Source: Pseudomonas maioricensis (lineage in GTDB: Bacteria; Pseudomonadota; Gammaproteobacteria; Pseudomonadales; Pseudomonadaceae). Taken from it: DNA of 42,630 nt. A program made the translations under genes and the position numbers. A model generated the notes under the pieces. The model did no database searches. It had not been told where the DNA came from and saw only the letters and a program-made list of their open reading frames with translations. Numbering within the stretch: position 1 is the stretch's first letter; every line of letters starts with the position of its first letter. The DNA lies in the NCBI RefSeq assembly GCF_022790535.1, contig NZ_LOHG01000030.1:1-42630 (forward strand). The letters are read 5' to 3'. This document shows positions 33,553 through 41,610 of this stretch, in pieces.

Positions 33553-34701
33553 TTAGTGCCCTGAAAACTTAAACACCGTCGTCTGGGTATAGGTTTTGCC
33601 CGGGTCCAGTCGTGTGCTCTGAAATTTTGGCTGGTTCGGCGCGTCAGGGTAATGCTGGGTTTCCAGGGTAAAGGCACCCCAGTGCGGGTAGACCTTGCCT
33701 GCTTTGCCATGGATGCTGCCGTCGAGGAAGTTGCCGGTATAGAGCTGCACGCCGGGCTCGCTGGTAAACAACTGCAGGCGGCGTCCGGATTGCGGATCGC
33801 TGACTTCGGCGGCCAGTTTGCTGACGTCGCCTTTGGTGTCGAGCACCCAGTTGAAATCGAAGCCACCTTGTTTAGGCTCGGCGTATTTCAACTGCTGATG
33901 ATCCGCCTTGATGTTCTTGCCAATGGCAGTCGGGGTGAGAAAGTCCATAGGCGTGCCTTTGACCGCAGGCAAATCACCAGTGGGGATCAGTTTCTCGTTG
34001 ACGGGCGTGTAATGCGAAGCGTGCAGGGTAGCGACCTGTTTGAGGACGTCGCCATTACCCGCGCCTGCCAGGTTGAAGTAGCTGTGGTTGGTCAGGTTGA
34101 GCACGGTGGGTTTATCGGTGGTCGCCTTGTACTGGATGCGCAGCTCGTTTTTCTCGTTAAGGCTGTAGGTCACTTCAGTCTTCAGGTTGCCAGGGAAACC
34201 CATCTCACCGTCGGGTGACACATACGTCAACTTGACACCCACCCAGCCGCTTTCGTTGCTGGGTTCGGCTTTCCACACGCGTTTGTCGAAACCCTGCGTA
34301 CCACCGTGCAACGCGTTGGTCTTGTCGTTCTGCGGCACTTGGTACGTTTTGCCATCCAGGCTGAACTGTCCGCCCGCCAAGCGGTTGCCAAAGCGCCCTA
34401 TGGTCGCACCGAAGTACACCGTTCCGTTGTCCTGATAACCCTTCACGTCGTCAAAGCCCAGCACCACATCCTCAACCTTGCCGTTCTTGTCTGGCAGTAA
34501 TAGCGATTGCAGCGTTGCACCATAAGTAATGATGTTGGCTTCGACGCCGTGGCTGTTGCGCAGCGTGTACTTCTCGACCGCGGTGCCATCAGCCGTTTTA
34601 CCGAAGGCGCTGTGGTCATTGGAGAGGCTGGCCGCATTGGCGGTGAGGGTGGCGATCATCAGTGACAGTCCAAAACTGCTGAGCAGTGAAGAGGGTTTCA
34701 T
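33553..34701 (-). CDS. galM: Periplasmic aldose 1-epimerase (galactose mutarotase)
   Basis: A 382-residue aldose 1-epimerase that interconverts alpha and beta anomers of sugars such as galactose, glucose or arabinose. A signal peptide (SSFGLSLMIATLTANAA) places it in the periplasm, unlike E. coli GalM. Family motifs include ATIGRFGNRLAGGQF, NALHGGTQGFDKRVW, and the catalytic histidine in LTNHSYFNL; a further catalytic Glu lies in FTLETQHYPD. It is divergent from the FadR-type regulator and the arabinose transport genes, which fits feeding the right anomer to AraF. The symbol is a family call. Confidence 0.88.
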   Translation of the reverse strand: MKPSSLLSSFGLSLMIATLTANAASLSNDHSAFGKTADGTAVEKYTLRNSHGVEANIITYGATLQSLLLPDKNGKVEDVVLGFDDVKGYQDNGTVYFGATIGRFGNRLAGGQFSLDGKTYQVPQNDKTNALHGGTQGFDKRVWKAEPSNESGWVGVKLTYVSPDGEMGFPGNLKTEVTYSLNEKNELRIQYKATTDKPTVLNLTNHSYFNLAGAGNGDVLKQVATLHASHYTPVNEKLIPTGDLPAVKGTPMDFLTPTAIGKNIKADHQQLKYAEPKQGGFDFNWVLDTKGDVSKLAAEVSDPQSGRRLQLFTSEPGVQLYTGNFLDGSIHGKAGKVYPHWGAFTLETQHYPDAPNQPKFQSTRLDPGKTYTQTTVFKFSGH

Positions 34702-34780
34702 TGAATTTACCTTTTTTGTTGTTGTGGTATGGGCTGCACCGAACCTTCGATGCTGGCCGGGTTCTTACGTTTTACGGATT

Positions 34781-34795
34781 ATTGGTCTGACTATT
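34781..34795. promoter_or_regulatory. Candidate FadR/GntR-type operator upstream of the epimerase
   Basis: ATTGGTCTGACTATT resembles the ATTGGT-N3-ACCAAT type of site used by FadR-subfamily regulators (10 of 12 defined bases). It is 80 bases upstream of the epimerase start. The link to the regulator at 35045 is a guess. Confidence 0.3.
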
Positions 34796-34886
34796 CATCC
34801 TTAAAAATGGTGTTAACAAGATTTATAGCCGATAAATCGATGCTTGAAAATTTAATCGTAATACTATTTGATGGTCGTATAGATTC

Positions 34887-34960
34887 TATAGGAGCTGCCG
34901 AAGGCTGCGATCTGGTGTTTTCCTGTAGAAGAGCCATCGCAGCCCACGGCAGCTCCTACA
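34887..34960. repeat. REP-type palindrome, family D copy 2
   Basis: Left arm TATAGGAGCTGCCGAAGGCT plus GCGAT; right arm ATCGCAGCCCACGGCAGCTC plus CTACA. It sits in the divergent gap between the epimerase and the FadR-type gene. Confidence 0.8.
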
Positions 34961-34987
34961 GGAGCACCATGAGCTGGTTTGACAGCC

Positions 34988-35002
34988 AATCATGTGATGA
35001 TT
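34988..35002. promoter_or_regulatory. Perfect short palindrome upstream of the FadR-type gene
   Basis: AATCAT-GTG-ATGATT, 43 bases upstream of the regulator start. The place fits an autoregulatory operator, but no known site matches. Confidence 0.35.
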
Positions 35003-35044
35003 AGCCTCAATTTGCGGAAATGACCGCGTAGTGAGGCGTAGCAC

Positions 35045-35761
35045 ATGAGCAGTAATTTTCATGCATCAACGGTCGACTGGCTGGGGGCGTGGATCGCGGC
35101 AGGCAATGTGCGGCCGGGTCAGGTGTTGAAAGTCGAAGCGGTGCTCGCGGAAGAGCTGGGCGTTAGTCGCACGGTGATCCGCGAGGCGATCAAGACGCTG
35201 GTGGCCAAAGGTTTACTCGAAGTGGGGCCCAAGGTGGGGACCCGGGTGATGCCTTTGCGCAGCTGGAATTTGTTTGATCCGCAAGTGGTGGGTTGGCTGG
35301 CGCGTAAAGGTTTGCCAGAAGATTTTGTAAAGGATTTGCTCGATCTGCGCAGGACCATCGAACCCATGGCTGTCCGTTGGGCATGTGAGCGAGCCAGTGC
35401 AGAACAGATATTTGAAATTCAACGGGCTTACGTGGCTCTGGCGGCATCGGTGGCGGACATGGGCGATTACAACCAGGCCGACCGGCGCTTTCATGAGGCG
35501 GTCCTGGCGGCCAGCCATAACCGTTTCATCGAGCAAATGTTGCCAGCGTTGGGTGCGTTACTGGCGGTGTCGTTTGAAGTGTCATCGGCTGTGCCGGGGG
35601 AATTGGGTAAAACCCTGCCTTTGCACAAGGACCTTGCTGACGCCATTGCAAGCCGCGATGCAGCGAAAGGCGTTTGGGCGTGCATGACGTTGATCGAACA
35701 AGCTGCTGGCGTGATTGCTGAATCGTTCGCCAGGCAGGCGCTGGTTCCCGACAGCGACTAA
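35045..35761 (+). CDS. FadR-subfamily GntR regulator
   Basis: A 238-residue regulator. The winged helix (about 10-75) shows LAEELGVSRTVIREAIKTLVAKGLL (family core VSRTVIREA). The C-terminal FCD domain (about 90-225) has the metal/ligand residues in LDLRRTIEPMAVRWA, DRRFHEAVLAASHN and LPLHKDLADAI (D and three histidine-type positions). Sugar-acid regulators such as DgoR belong here. It precedes the lactonase and arabinose import genes, so it is probably their repressor, with the effector an aldonate or its dehydration product. Confidence 0.88.
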   Translation: MSSNFHASTVDWLGAWIAAGNVRPGQVLKVEAVLAEELGVSRTVIREAIKTLVAKGLLEVGPKVGTRVMPLRSWNLFDPQVVGWLARKGLPEDFVKDLLDLRRTIEPMAVRWACERASAEQIFEIQRAYVALAASVADMGDYNQADRRFHEAVLAASHNRFIEQMLPALGALLAVSFEVSSAVPGELGKTLPLHKDLADAIASRDAAKGVWACMTLIEQAAGVIAESFARQALVPDSD

Positions 35762-35840
35762 GGTTTCACCGAAGTAGAAAACTGCTACACAGAATGGCTA
35801 CAGAACACCTGACAAAAATAAGAAAAAAGGACACTTTCAC

Positions 35841-36719
35841 ATGCAATGGCTGCCTGTTTCAGCGCATCGTTTCATGCTGGGCGAAGGCCCTTTCTGGGAC
35901 GCGCAAACCCAGACCCTTTACTGGGTCGACATCGCGGCCCGACTGGCTTGCCGGCTGTTCGAAGATCAATATCAGCAGTGGCACCTGCCTGAGTCCGTCT
36001 CTGCCTTTATCCCTACCCGAAGTGGTGATGCACTGGTGACCCTTACCAGCGGCGTCTATCGCCTTGATCTCGATTCTCCAGGTTATGCGCCCAGCCTCAC
36101 GCTGTTGTGCGTGGCCGATCCCGTCGCTGGTAATCGCGCCAATGAAGCGCGCTGCGATCCTCGAGGCCGCTTGTGGCTGGGATCCATGCAGAACAACCTC
36201 GACAAGGACGGTGGCGACCTGCCGTTGACCCGGCGGTCGGGAGGTTTGTTTCGGGTTGATGCCGATGCATCCGTCACGCCATTGCTGGAAGGCCAGGGCA
36301 TCGTTAATACCCTGCTGTGGAGCCCTGAGTCTGATGCGCTGTACTGCGCAGACAGTCTGGACGGGGTGATTTACCGTTACCCGATTCTTCCCGATGACGC
36401 TCTTGGATCGCGCTCGATCTTCGCTGCGGAGCATGCCCGTGGCACTCCGGACGGTTCTGCGATGGACGTCGAGGGCTACATATGGAACGCACGCTGGGGC
36501 GGAAGCTGCCTTATTCGCTATGCCCCTGATGGCAGCGTCGAGCGCATCGTCGAATTGCCGGTCAGCCATCCCACCAGCTGCATATTCGGCGGCCCGGACA
36601 TGACCACGCTGTTTGTCACCAGTGCTGCACCGGCGGATGCCCACGGGCAAGTCGACGGCGCGCTGCTCGTTGCCGAGGTGGGTATACGCGGATTGCCGTC
36701 GACACGTTTTGCGGGTTAA
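35841..36719 (+). CDS. SMP-30/gluconolactonase-family sugar lactonase
   Basis: A 292-residue six-bladed propeller enzyme that opens aldonolactones. The metal ligands of the family are seen: E15 in LGEGPFWD, an Asn in GNRANEARCDP, the Asn in GIVNTLLWS, and the Asp in GTPDGSAMD. The block CDPRGRLWLGSM is typical of bacterial arabino/galactono-lactonases. It is 79 bases after the regulator gene and upstream of araF. With the importer it points to the pathway arabinose to arabinono-lactone to arabonate; galactonolactone is the alternative substrate. Confidence 0.88.
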   Translation: MQWLPVSAHRFMLGEGPFWDAQTQTLYWVDIAARLACRLFEDQYQQWHLPESVSAFIPTRSGDALVTLTSGVYRLDLDSPGYAPSLTLLCVADPVAGNRANEARCDPRGRLWLGSMQNNLDKDGGDLPLTRRSGGLFRVDADASVTPLLEGQGIVNTLLWSPESDALYCADSLDGVIYRYPILPDDALGSRSIFAAEHARGTPDGSAMDVEGYIWNARWGGSCLIRYAPDGSVERIVELPVSHPTSCIFGGPDMTTLFVTSAAPADAHGQVDGALLVAEVGIRGLPSTRFAG

Positions 36720-36948
36720 GAGGTTGCTGTCTGGTATTGGCCGCAGATAACAAAGTTTCAGAAAAAGATATGTCCAATGTCAGTGCTTCAGGGTGAGTGA
36801 CACTAGGTTACATTCCGGTCATTGATAATATGATATGACTGTTTTGTTCTTGTTTTGATGTCTTCAACGTTGTCTTTGGACGCGCGATGACTTCGACACA
36901 ACTCATTGCTGGGCGCTGTAGCTATTCAATAAAAATAAGGAGTTAGCT

Positions 36949-37953
36949 ATGTTGAGTCGTCACGGGATCCGTTCCCTTTGCTGTGCCGCCGTTGCCACTG
37001 CCGTGCTGGGCCTTGCTGGCGGAGTCTCTGCCGCCGAAAAGGTCAAAATCGGCTTCCTCGTCAAGCAGGCTGAAGAGCCGTGGTTTCAAACTGAATGGGC
37101 CTTTGCCGAAAAAGCGGGCAAGGACCACGGTTTTGAAGTGATCAAAATTGCCGTACCTGACGGCGAGAAAACCCTCTCTGCTATCGACAGCCTGGCCGCC
37201 AACGGTGCCAAAGGCTTCGTCATTTGCCCACCTGATGTTTCGCTTGGCCCTGCGATTGTGGCCAAGGCTAAAGCCAATGGCCTGAAAGTCATGGCGGTTG
37301 ACGACCGGTTTGTCGACGCCAGTGGCAAGTTCATGGAGGACGTGCCTTACCTGGGCATGGCTGCATATGAGGTCGGCCAGAAACAGGGCGAGGCCATGGC
37401 CGCCGAGGCGAAGAACCGTAACTGGGACTGGAAAGAAACCTACGCCATCATCAATACCTACAACGAGCTGGATACGGGTAAGAAACGTACCGACGGTTCG
37501 GTTGATGCGTTGAAAAAAGCCGGTTTCCCGGAGGATCACATCCTCTTCACTGCACAGAAGACCCTCGACGTTCCTGGCAGCATGGAATCCACCAACTCGG
37601 CGTTGCCTAAACTGCCTTCCGCAGCGAAGAACCTGATCATTGGCGGTATGAACGACAACACGGTGCTGGGTGGTGTGCGAGCAACTGCTGGCGCTGGCTT
37701 CAAGCCTGCCAACGTGATCGGTATCGGCATCAATGGCACTGATGCCATCGATGAATTGAAGAAGAAGGAAAGCGGCTTCTTCGGTTCGATGCTGCCAAGC
37801 CCGGATAAAGAGGGCTACAACACTGCGCTGCAGATGTACAAGTGGGTCACCACCGGCGAAGAGCCTCCTAAATACACAGCGATGGACGACGTGACGCTGA
37901 TTACCCGGGCGAACTTTCAGGAAGTGCTGACCAAGATTGGTCTCTGGAAGTAA
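36949..37953 (+). CDS. araF: L-arabinose ABC transporter substrate-binding protein
   Basis: A 334-residue periplasmic binding protein with a signal peptide (residues 1-28, ends VSAAE). The mature part follows E. coli AraF nearly block for block: KIGFLVKQAEEPWFQTEW, EVIKIAVPDGEKTLSAIDSL, AKGFVICPPD, NDNTVLGGVRAT and GFFGSMLPSPDKEGY. That supports arabinose (and possibly galactose/fucose) as ligand. The ATG has AAGGAG upstream. A 229-bp gap before it, AT-rich, should hold the operon promoter. It is followed by araG after a REP palindrome. Confidence 0.93.
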   Translation: MLSRHGIRSLCCAAVATAVLGLAGGVSAAEKVKIGFLVKQAEEPWFQTEWAFAEKAGKDHGFEVIKIAVPDGEKTLSAIDSLAANGAKGFVICPPDVSLGPAIVAKAKANGLKVMAVDDRFVDASGKFMEDVPYLGMAAYEVGQKQGEAMAAEAKNRNWDWKETYAIINTYNELDTGKKRTDGSVDALKKAGFPEDHILFTAQKTLDVPGSMESTNSALPKLPSAAKNLIIGGMNDNTVLGGVRATAGAGFKPANVIGIGINGTDAIDELKKKESGFFGSMLPSPDKEGYNTALQMYKWVTTGEEPPKYTAMDDVTLITRANFQEVLTKIGLWK

Positions 37954-38013
37954 AACTGCGTGAGGTTCGCGCTCTGCGTTCCTCATGCCACACGGTTTCG
38001 CACTCCGGGACCC

Positions 38014-38102
38014 TGTAGGAGTGAGCTTGCTCGCGATAGCGGTATATCAGCGAATAAATCATCGCTTGACCCCGCGCCATCGCAAGCAAGCTAGCTCCTA
38101 CA
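38014..38102. repeat. REP-type palindrome between araF and araG
   Basis: Left arm TGTAGGAGTGAGCTTGCTCG plus CGAT; right arm ATCGCAAGCAAGCTAGCTCC plus TACA (two changes). It sits in the araF-araG gap, as the malE-malF REP does, and could keep araF mRNA more abundant than araGH. Confidence 0.85.
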
Positions 38103-38137
38103 GGAATCGTGTTTCGATCCTGATGATGGGAGGTTCC

Positions 38138-39676
38138 ATGCAACCGCAAGCCACTGTCACACCCACCTCGCAACCTTTGCCCGCAGGCAGCCTGCGCTTC
38201 AACGGCATTGGCAAGACTTTCCCCGGCGTGCGAGCGCTGTCGGAGATTACTTTTGAGGCACGTCCCGGCAGCGTTCACGCGCTGATGGGCGAGAACGGCG
38301 CGGGTAAGTCCACGCTGCTGAAAATCCTTGGGGGTTCCTATCAACCGAACAGTGGAAACTTATCGATCGGTGAGCAGGTTTACACGTTCAAATCTACGGC
38401 AGACAGCATCGGAGCGGGTGTAGCGGTCATCCACCAGGAGCTGCAGTTGGTGCCTGAGATGTCCGTTGCCGAAAACCTTCTGCTGGGTCACATGCCCAGC
38501 CGCTGGGGCATGGTCAACCGGCGCGCCATGTTGCGTCAGGCGCGAGAGTTGCTCAAAGGCCTGGCCGACGAGATCGACCCGTCGACCCGTCTCGGCGACC
38601 TGTCCCTCGGCCAGAGACAGCTCGTGGAAATCGCCAAAGCCATGTCACGCAATGCCCATGTGATTGCGTTCGACGAGCCGACCAGCAGCTTGTCGGCCCG
38701 GGAAATCGATCGTTTGATGGCAATCATCGTCAAGCTGCGGGACGAAGGCCGGGTGATCCTTTATGTGTCTCACCGCATGGAAGAAATCTTCCGGGTTTGT
38801 GATGCGGTGACGGTGTTCAAGGACGGGCGCTTCGTGCGCACCTTTGAAGACATGGCAGAACTGGATCACGACCGGCTGGTGACCTGCATGGTCGGCCGCG
38901 ATATTCAGGACATCTACAACTACCGGCCTAGGCAGCATCAAGGGCCGGGCCTGCGGGTGACCGGGCTGCTTGGGCCGGGCCTGCAGGAGCCCGTGACCTT
39001 CGCGGTGCAAAAAGGCGAGGTGCTGGGCTTCTTTGGTTTGGTGGGGGCTGGTCGTACCGAGATGTTCCGCATGTTGTCGGGCCTGACACGCAGCAAGTCA
39101 GGTACGTTGCAGATCGACGGCAAGAACCTTGAGCTTCGTTCCCCTCGTGATGCGATAGCCGCCGGAATCCTGCTATGCCCAGAAGACCGCAAGAAAGAAG
39201 GCATCGTGCCGCTCTCCAGCGTTGCCGAAAACATCAACATTGGTGCGCGTCCACGCCACGTGACCCTGGGCTGCCTGATTCAGGGTCGCTGGGAGAAGAG
39301 CAACGCCAAACATCAGATTCAGGCGATGAACGTCAAGACGCCGTCGCCAGAGCAGCAGATGCTGTTCCTTTCGGGCGGCAATCAGCAGAAGGCGATTCTC
39401 GGTCGCTGGCTGTCGATGCCGATGAAAGTCCTGTTACTGGATGAGCCGACCCGAGGCATCGACATCGGTGCCAAGTCAGAGATTTACCAGATCATCCATA
39501 ACCTGGCAGCTGACGGTATTGCGGTGATTGTGGTGTCCAGTGATCTGATGGAAGTCATGGGTATTGCCGACCGGATTCTGGTCATGAGTGAAGGCGCCAT
39601 TACCGGCGAGCTGAACCGTGACGAGGCCGATGAAGCACGCCTGTTGCAACTGGCATTGCCACGAACCCGTGGTTGA
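38138..39676 (+). CDS. araG: L-arabinose ABC transporter ATP-binding protein
   Basis: A 512-residue tandem ABC ATPase of the monosaccharide type. The first cassette has Walker A GENGAGKST, signature LSLGQRQLVEIAKAM and Walker B VIAFDEPTSSL. The second has a degenerate Walker A (GLVGAGRTEMFRM), signature LSGGNQQKAILGRWL and Walker B VLLLDEPTRGIDIGAK, as usual for AraG/RbsA/MglA. The start at 38138 follows GGGAGG; the longer frame upstream runs through the REP and is not coding. It pairs with AraH. Confidence 0.94.
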   Translation: MQPQATVTPTSQPLPAGSLRFNGIGKTFPGVRALSEITFEARPGSVHALMGENGAGKSTLLKILGGSYQPNSGNLSIGEQVYTFKSTADSIGAGVAVIHQELQLVPEMSVAENLLLGHMPSRWGMVNRRAMLRQARELLKGLADEIDPSTRLGDLSLGQRQLVEIAKAMSRNAHVIAFDEPTSSLSAREIDRLMAIIVKLRDEGRVILYVSHRMEEIFRVCDAVTVFKDGRFVRTFEDMAELDHDRLVTCMVGRDIQDIYNYRPRQHQGPGLRVTGLLGPGLQEPVTFAVQKGEVLGFFGLVGAGRTEMFRMLSGLTRSKSGTLQIDGKNLELRSPRDAIAAGILLCPEDRKKEGIVPLSSVAENINIGARPRHVTLGCLIQGRWEKSNAKHQIQAMNVKTPSPEQQMLFLSGGNQQKAILGRWLSMPMKVLLLDEPTRGIDIGAKSEIYQIIHNLAADGIAVIVVSSDLMEVMGIADRILVMSEGAITGELNRDEADEARLLQLALPRTRG

Positions 39677-39742
39677 GCGAATCGGTTCGCGCTGCGAAAT
39701 CAGCGGTGAAAAACAAGCATGAAAAATAAGAAAGAGGTGCGT

Positions 39743-40708
39743 ATGTCTAGCGAATCCAGTCTGACGGCTCCACGTCAGGGCCTTAACCTGCGACGTTTTA
39801 TTGATGACTGGGCCATGCTCATGGCGGCCGTGGGCATTTTTGTGCTGTGCACATTGCTCATCGATAACTTCATGTCACCTCTGAACATGCGGGGCCTGGG
39901 CCTGGCGATTTCAACAGTGGGCATCGCTGCGTGCACCATGTTGTTCTGCCTGGCCTCGGGGCATTTCGACCTGTCAGTGGGCTCGGTACTGGCTTGCTCC
40001 GGGGTGATCGCCGGAATCGTGATTCGCGATACCGACAGCCTGTTTCTCGGCATCTCCGCCGCATTGGCGATGGGCCTTGTAGTAGGGCTGATCAACGGCA
40101 TCGTGATTGCCAAGCTGCGCATCAATGCGCTGATTGCGACGTTGGCGACGATGCAGATTGTTCGTGGTCTTGCGTACATTTTTTCCAACGGCAAGGCGGT
40201 CGGCGTTTCCAATGAAGACTTTTTCGTGTTCGGCAATGGCCAGCTGTATGGCGTGCCGGTGCCGATTCTGATCACTATCGTATGTTTCGCGTTTTTTGGC
40301 TGGCTGCTGAATTACACGACTTACGGGCGTAACTCCCTGGCAATTGGCGGTAACCAGGAGGCTGCGCTGCTGGCCGGTGTGCATGTTGATCGCACCAAGA
40401 TCATCATCTTTGCCGTGCATGGTCTGGTGGGCGCCTTGGCCGGGGTGGTGCTGGCGTCGCGGATGACGTCGGGCCAGCCGATGATTGGTCAGGGCTTTGA
40501 GCTGACGGTCATTTCTGCATGCGTACTGGGCGGCGTGTCATTGAGTGGCGGCATCGGCATGATTCGCCACGTGATCGCGGGGGTGTTGATTCTGGCGATC
40601 ATCGAGAACGCGATGAACCTGAAGAACATCGATACCTTTTACCAGTATGTGATTCGCGGTTCGATCCTGTTGCTGGCGGTGATTATCGACCGGATGAAGC
40701 GGCGCTAA
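39743..40708 (+). CDS. araH: L-arabinose ABC transporter permease
   Basis: A 321-residue inner-membrane permease of the BPD_transp_2 family with about eight to ten helices. Typical blocks are TMLFCLASGHFDLSVGSVLA, INGIVIAKLRINALIATLATM and GQGFELTVISACVLGGVSLSGGIG (the EAA-like loop region for AraG contact). The ATG at 39743 has GAGGT close upstream and is preferred over 39719. It is the last gene of the araFGH unit. The next 360 bases hold repeats and no gene. Confidence 0.92.
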   Translation: MSSESSLTAPRQGLNLRRFIDDWAMLMAAVGIFVLCTLLIDNFMSPLNMRGLGLAISTVGIAACTMLFCLASGHFDLSVGSVLACSGVIAGIVIRDTDSLFLGISAALAMGLVVGLINGIVIAKLRINALIATLATMQIVRGLAYIFSNGKAVGVSNEDFFVFGNGQLYGVPVPILITIVCFAFFGWLLNYTTYGRNSLAIGGNQEAALLAGVHVDRTKIIIFAVHGLVGALAGVVLASRMTSGQPMIGQGFELTVISACVLGGVSLSGGIGMIRHVIAGVLILAIIENAMNLKNIDTFYQYVIRGSILLLAVIIDRMKRR

Positions 40709-40785
40709 AGGTGGGTAATTGCAGGTAAACCTTAGCGTCTGAATCGCTGGCAAGCCAGGCTCCCACATGAGGCAGCGGTCCTATG

Positions 40786-40811
40786 TGGGAGATTCTATGT
40801 CTGCCTGCAAG
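40786..40811. repeat. Short repeat module, copy 3 (inverted)
   Basis: On the minus strand this reads GCAGGCAGACATAGAATCTC, the module also found at 22763-22787 and 25406-25430. Confidence 0.55.
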
Positions 40812-40825
40812 CGCTGGTTTCGTCT

Positions 40826-40917
40826 CGTAGGACTGGCTTTAGCCGGGAGGGCGGTATTTCTGACGAATGATGTTTAGCGAATGCCCCGACGCCCTCCCGG
40901 CTAAAGCCGGTCCTACG
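40826..40917. repeat. REP-type palindrome, family F copy 3
   Basis: Arms CGTAGGACTGGCTTTAGCCG plus GGAGGGCG and complement, with one change. Downstream of araH it can serve as terminator. Confidence 0.88.
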
Positions 40918-41042
40918 GAATTGCACCGTTATGTGGGAGCATGGCTTGCCAGCGATTAAGGCGTCGCAATTCCGGGCTAACACTGCAGTCGTCCTCAAAT
41001 ATCCTGCCCCTCAACAAATTAAAGTTGGCGCTCCATGCTGAA

Positions 41043-41071
41043 CTACTTAGAATGATTCTCATTTTAAGTAG
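41043..41071. promoter_or_regulatory. Fur box within a 29-bp palindrome
   Basis: CTACTTAGAATGA-TTC-TCATTTTAAGTAG is a palindrome with one mismatch between arms. Its centre (41048-41066) matches the 19-bp Fur consensus at about 14 positions. It lies just upstream of the ECF sigma gene, so iron should repress it. Confidence 0.8.
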
Positions 41072-41094
41072 TGACCCACAGTGAGCCGTTGACT

Positions 41095-41610
41095 ATGAGG
41101 GACGCAGCAGGGGCATTCGAGCCCACCCTGGAAAATTTCTACCGCGATCATCGCAGCTGGCTGGAAAGCTGGCTGCGCAGTCGTCTTGGCAATGCATGGG
41201 ATGCTGCCGATCTGAGTCAGGATACGTTCGTCAAAGTGTTGGCCAGCCAGCACGGTGAACCGCTGAGTCAACTGCGTGAGCCACGGGCGTATCTGTTGAC
41301 AGTGGGCAAGCGCCTGCTGATCAATCATTACCAGCGGCGCAGTGTCGAGCAGGCTTACTTGCAGGCCCTGGCCAGCTTGCCCGAGAACGTTATTCCGTCT
41401 CCCGAAGACCGCTGGGTGCTGCTGGAAACCCTGCAAGCACTGGATGAACTGCTCGACGCGTTGCCTTTGCCGGTTCGTCGGGCATTTCTCTGGGCTCAAC
41501 TGGAAGGCCTCGGTTACGCGCAGATCGCTGAACGTCTGCAGGTATCCGAGCGAACGGTCAAACGCTATATGGCTCAAGCGTATACACACTGCCTGATGGT
41601 CGACTTATGA
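41095..41610 (+). CDS. FecI-like ECF sigma factor
   Basis: A 171-residue iron-starvation sigma factor. Region 2 is FYRDHRSWLESWLRSRLGN with WDAADLSQDTFVKVL; region 4 is LEGLGYAQIAERLQVSERTV. The ATG at 41095 is preferred because an in-frame GTG at 41071 abuts the Fur palindrome, though neither has a strong ribosome site. Its stop overlaps the fecR start (ATGA). It should drive a TonB-dependent siderophore receptor gene, expected next to fecR and outside the window. Confidence 0.93.
   Translation: MRDAAGAFEPTLENFYRDHRSWLESWLRSRLGNAWDAADLSQDTFVKVLASQHGEPLSQLREPRAYLLTVGKRLLINHYQRRSVEQAYLQALASLPENVIPSPEDRWVLLETLQALDELLDALPLPVRRAFLWAQLEGLGYAQIAERLQVSERTVKRYMAQAYTHCLMVDL

Larger units (their letters stand above)
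40744..40955. repeat. Composite inverted repeat with a REP palindrome nested inside
   Basis: Outer arms TCGCTGGCAAGCC.GGCTCC (40744-40767) and their near-exact complement (40932-40955) enclose about 165 bases. Inside are a short repeat module and the family F palindrome at 40826-40917. The outer arms are two single REP units in opposite orientation. Confidence 0.75.

Noticed and set aside
37985..38137. N-terminal extension of AraG
   Set aside because: The frame crosses a REP palindrome; ATG 38138 has GGGAGG and precedes the conserved start.
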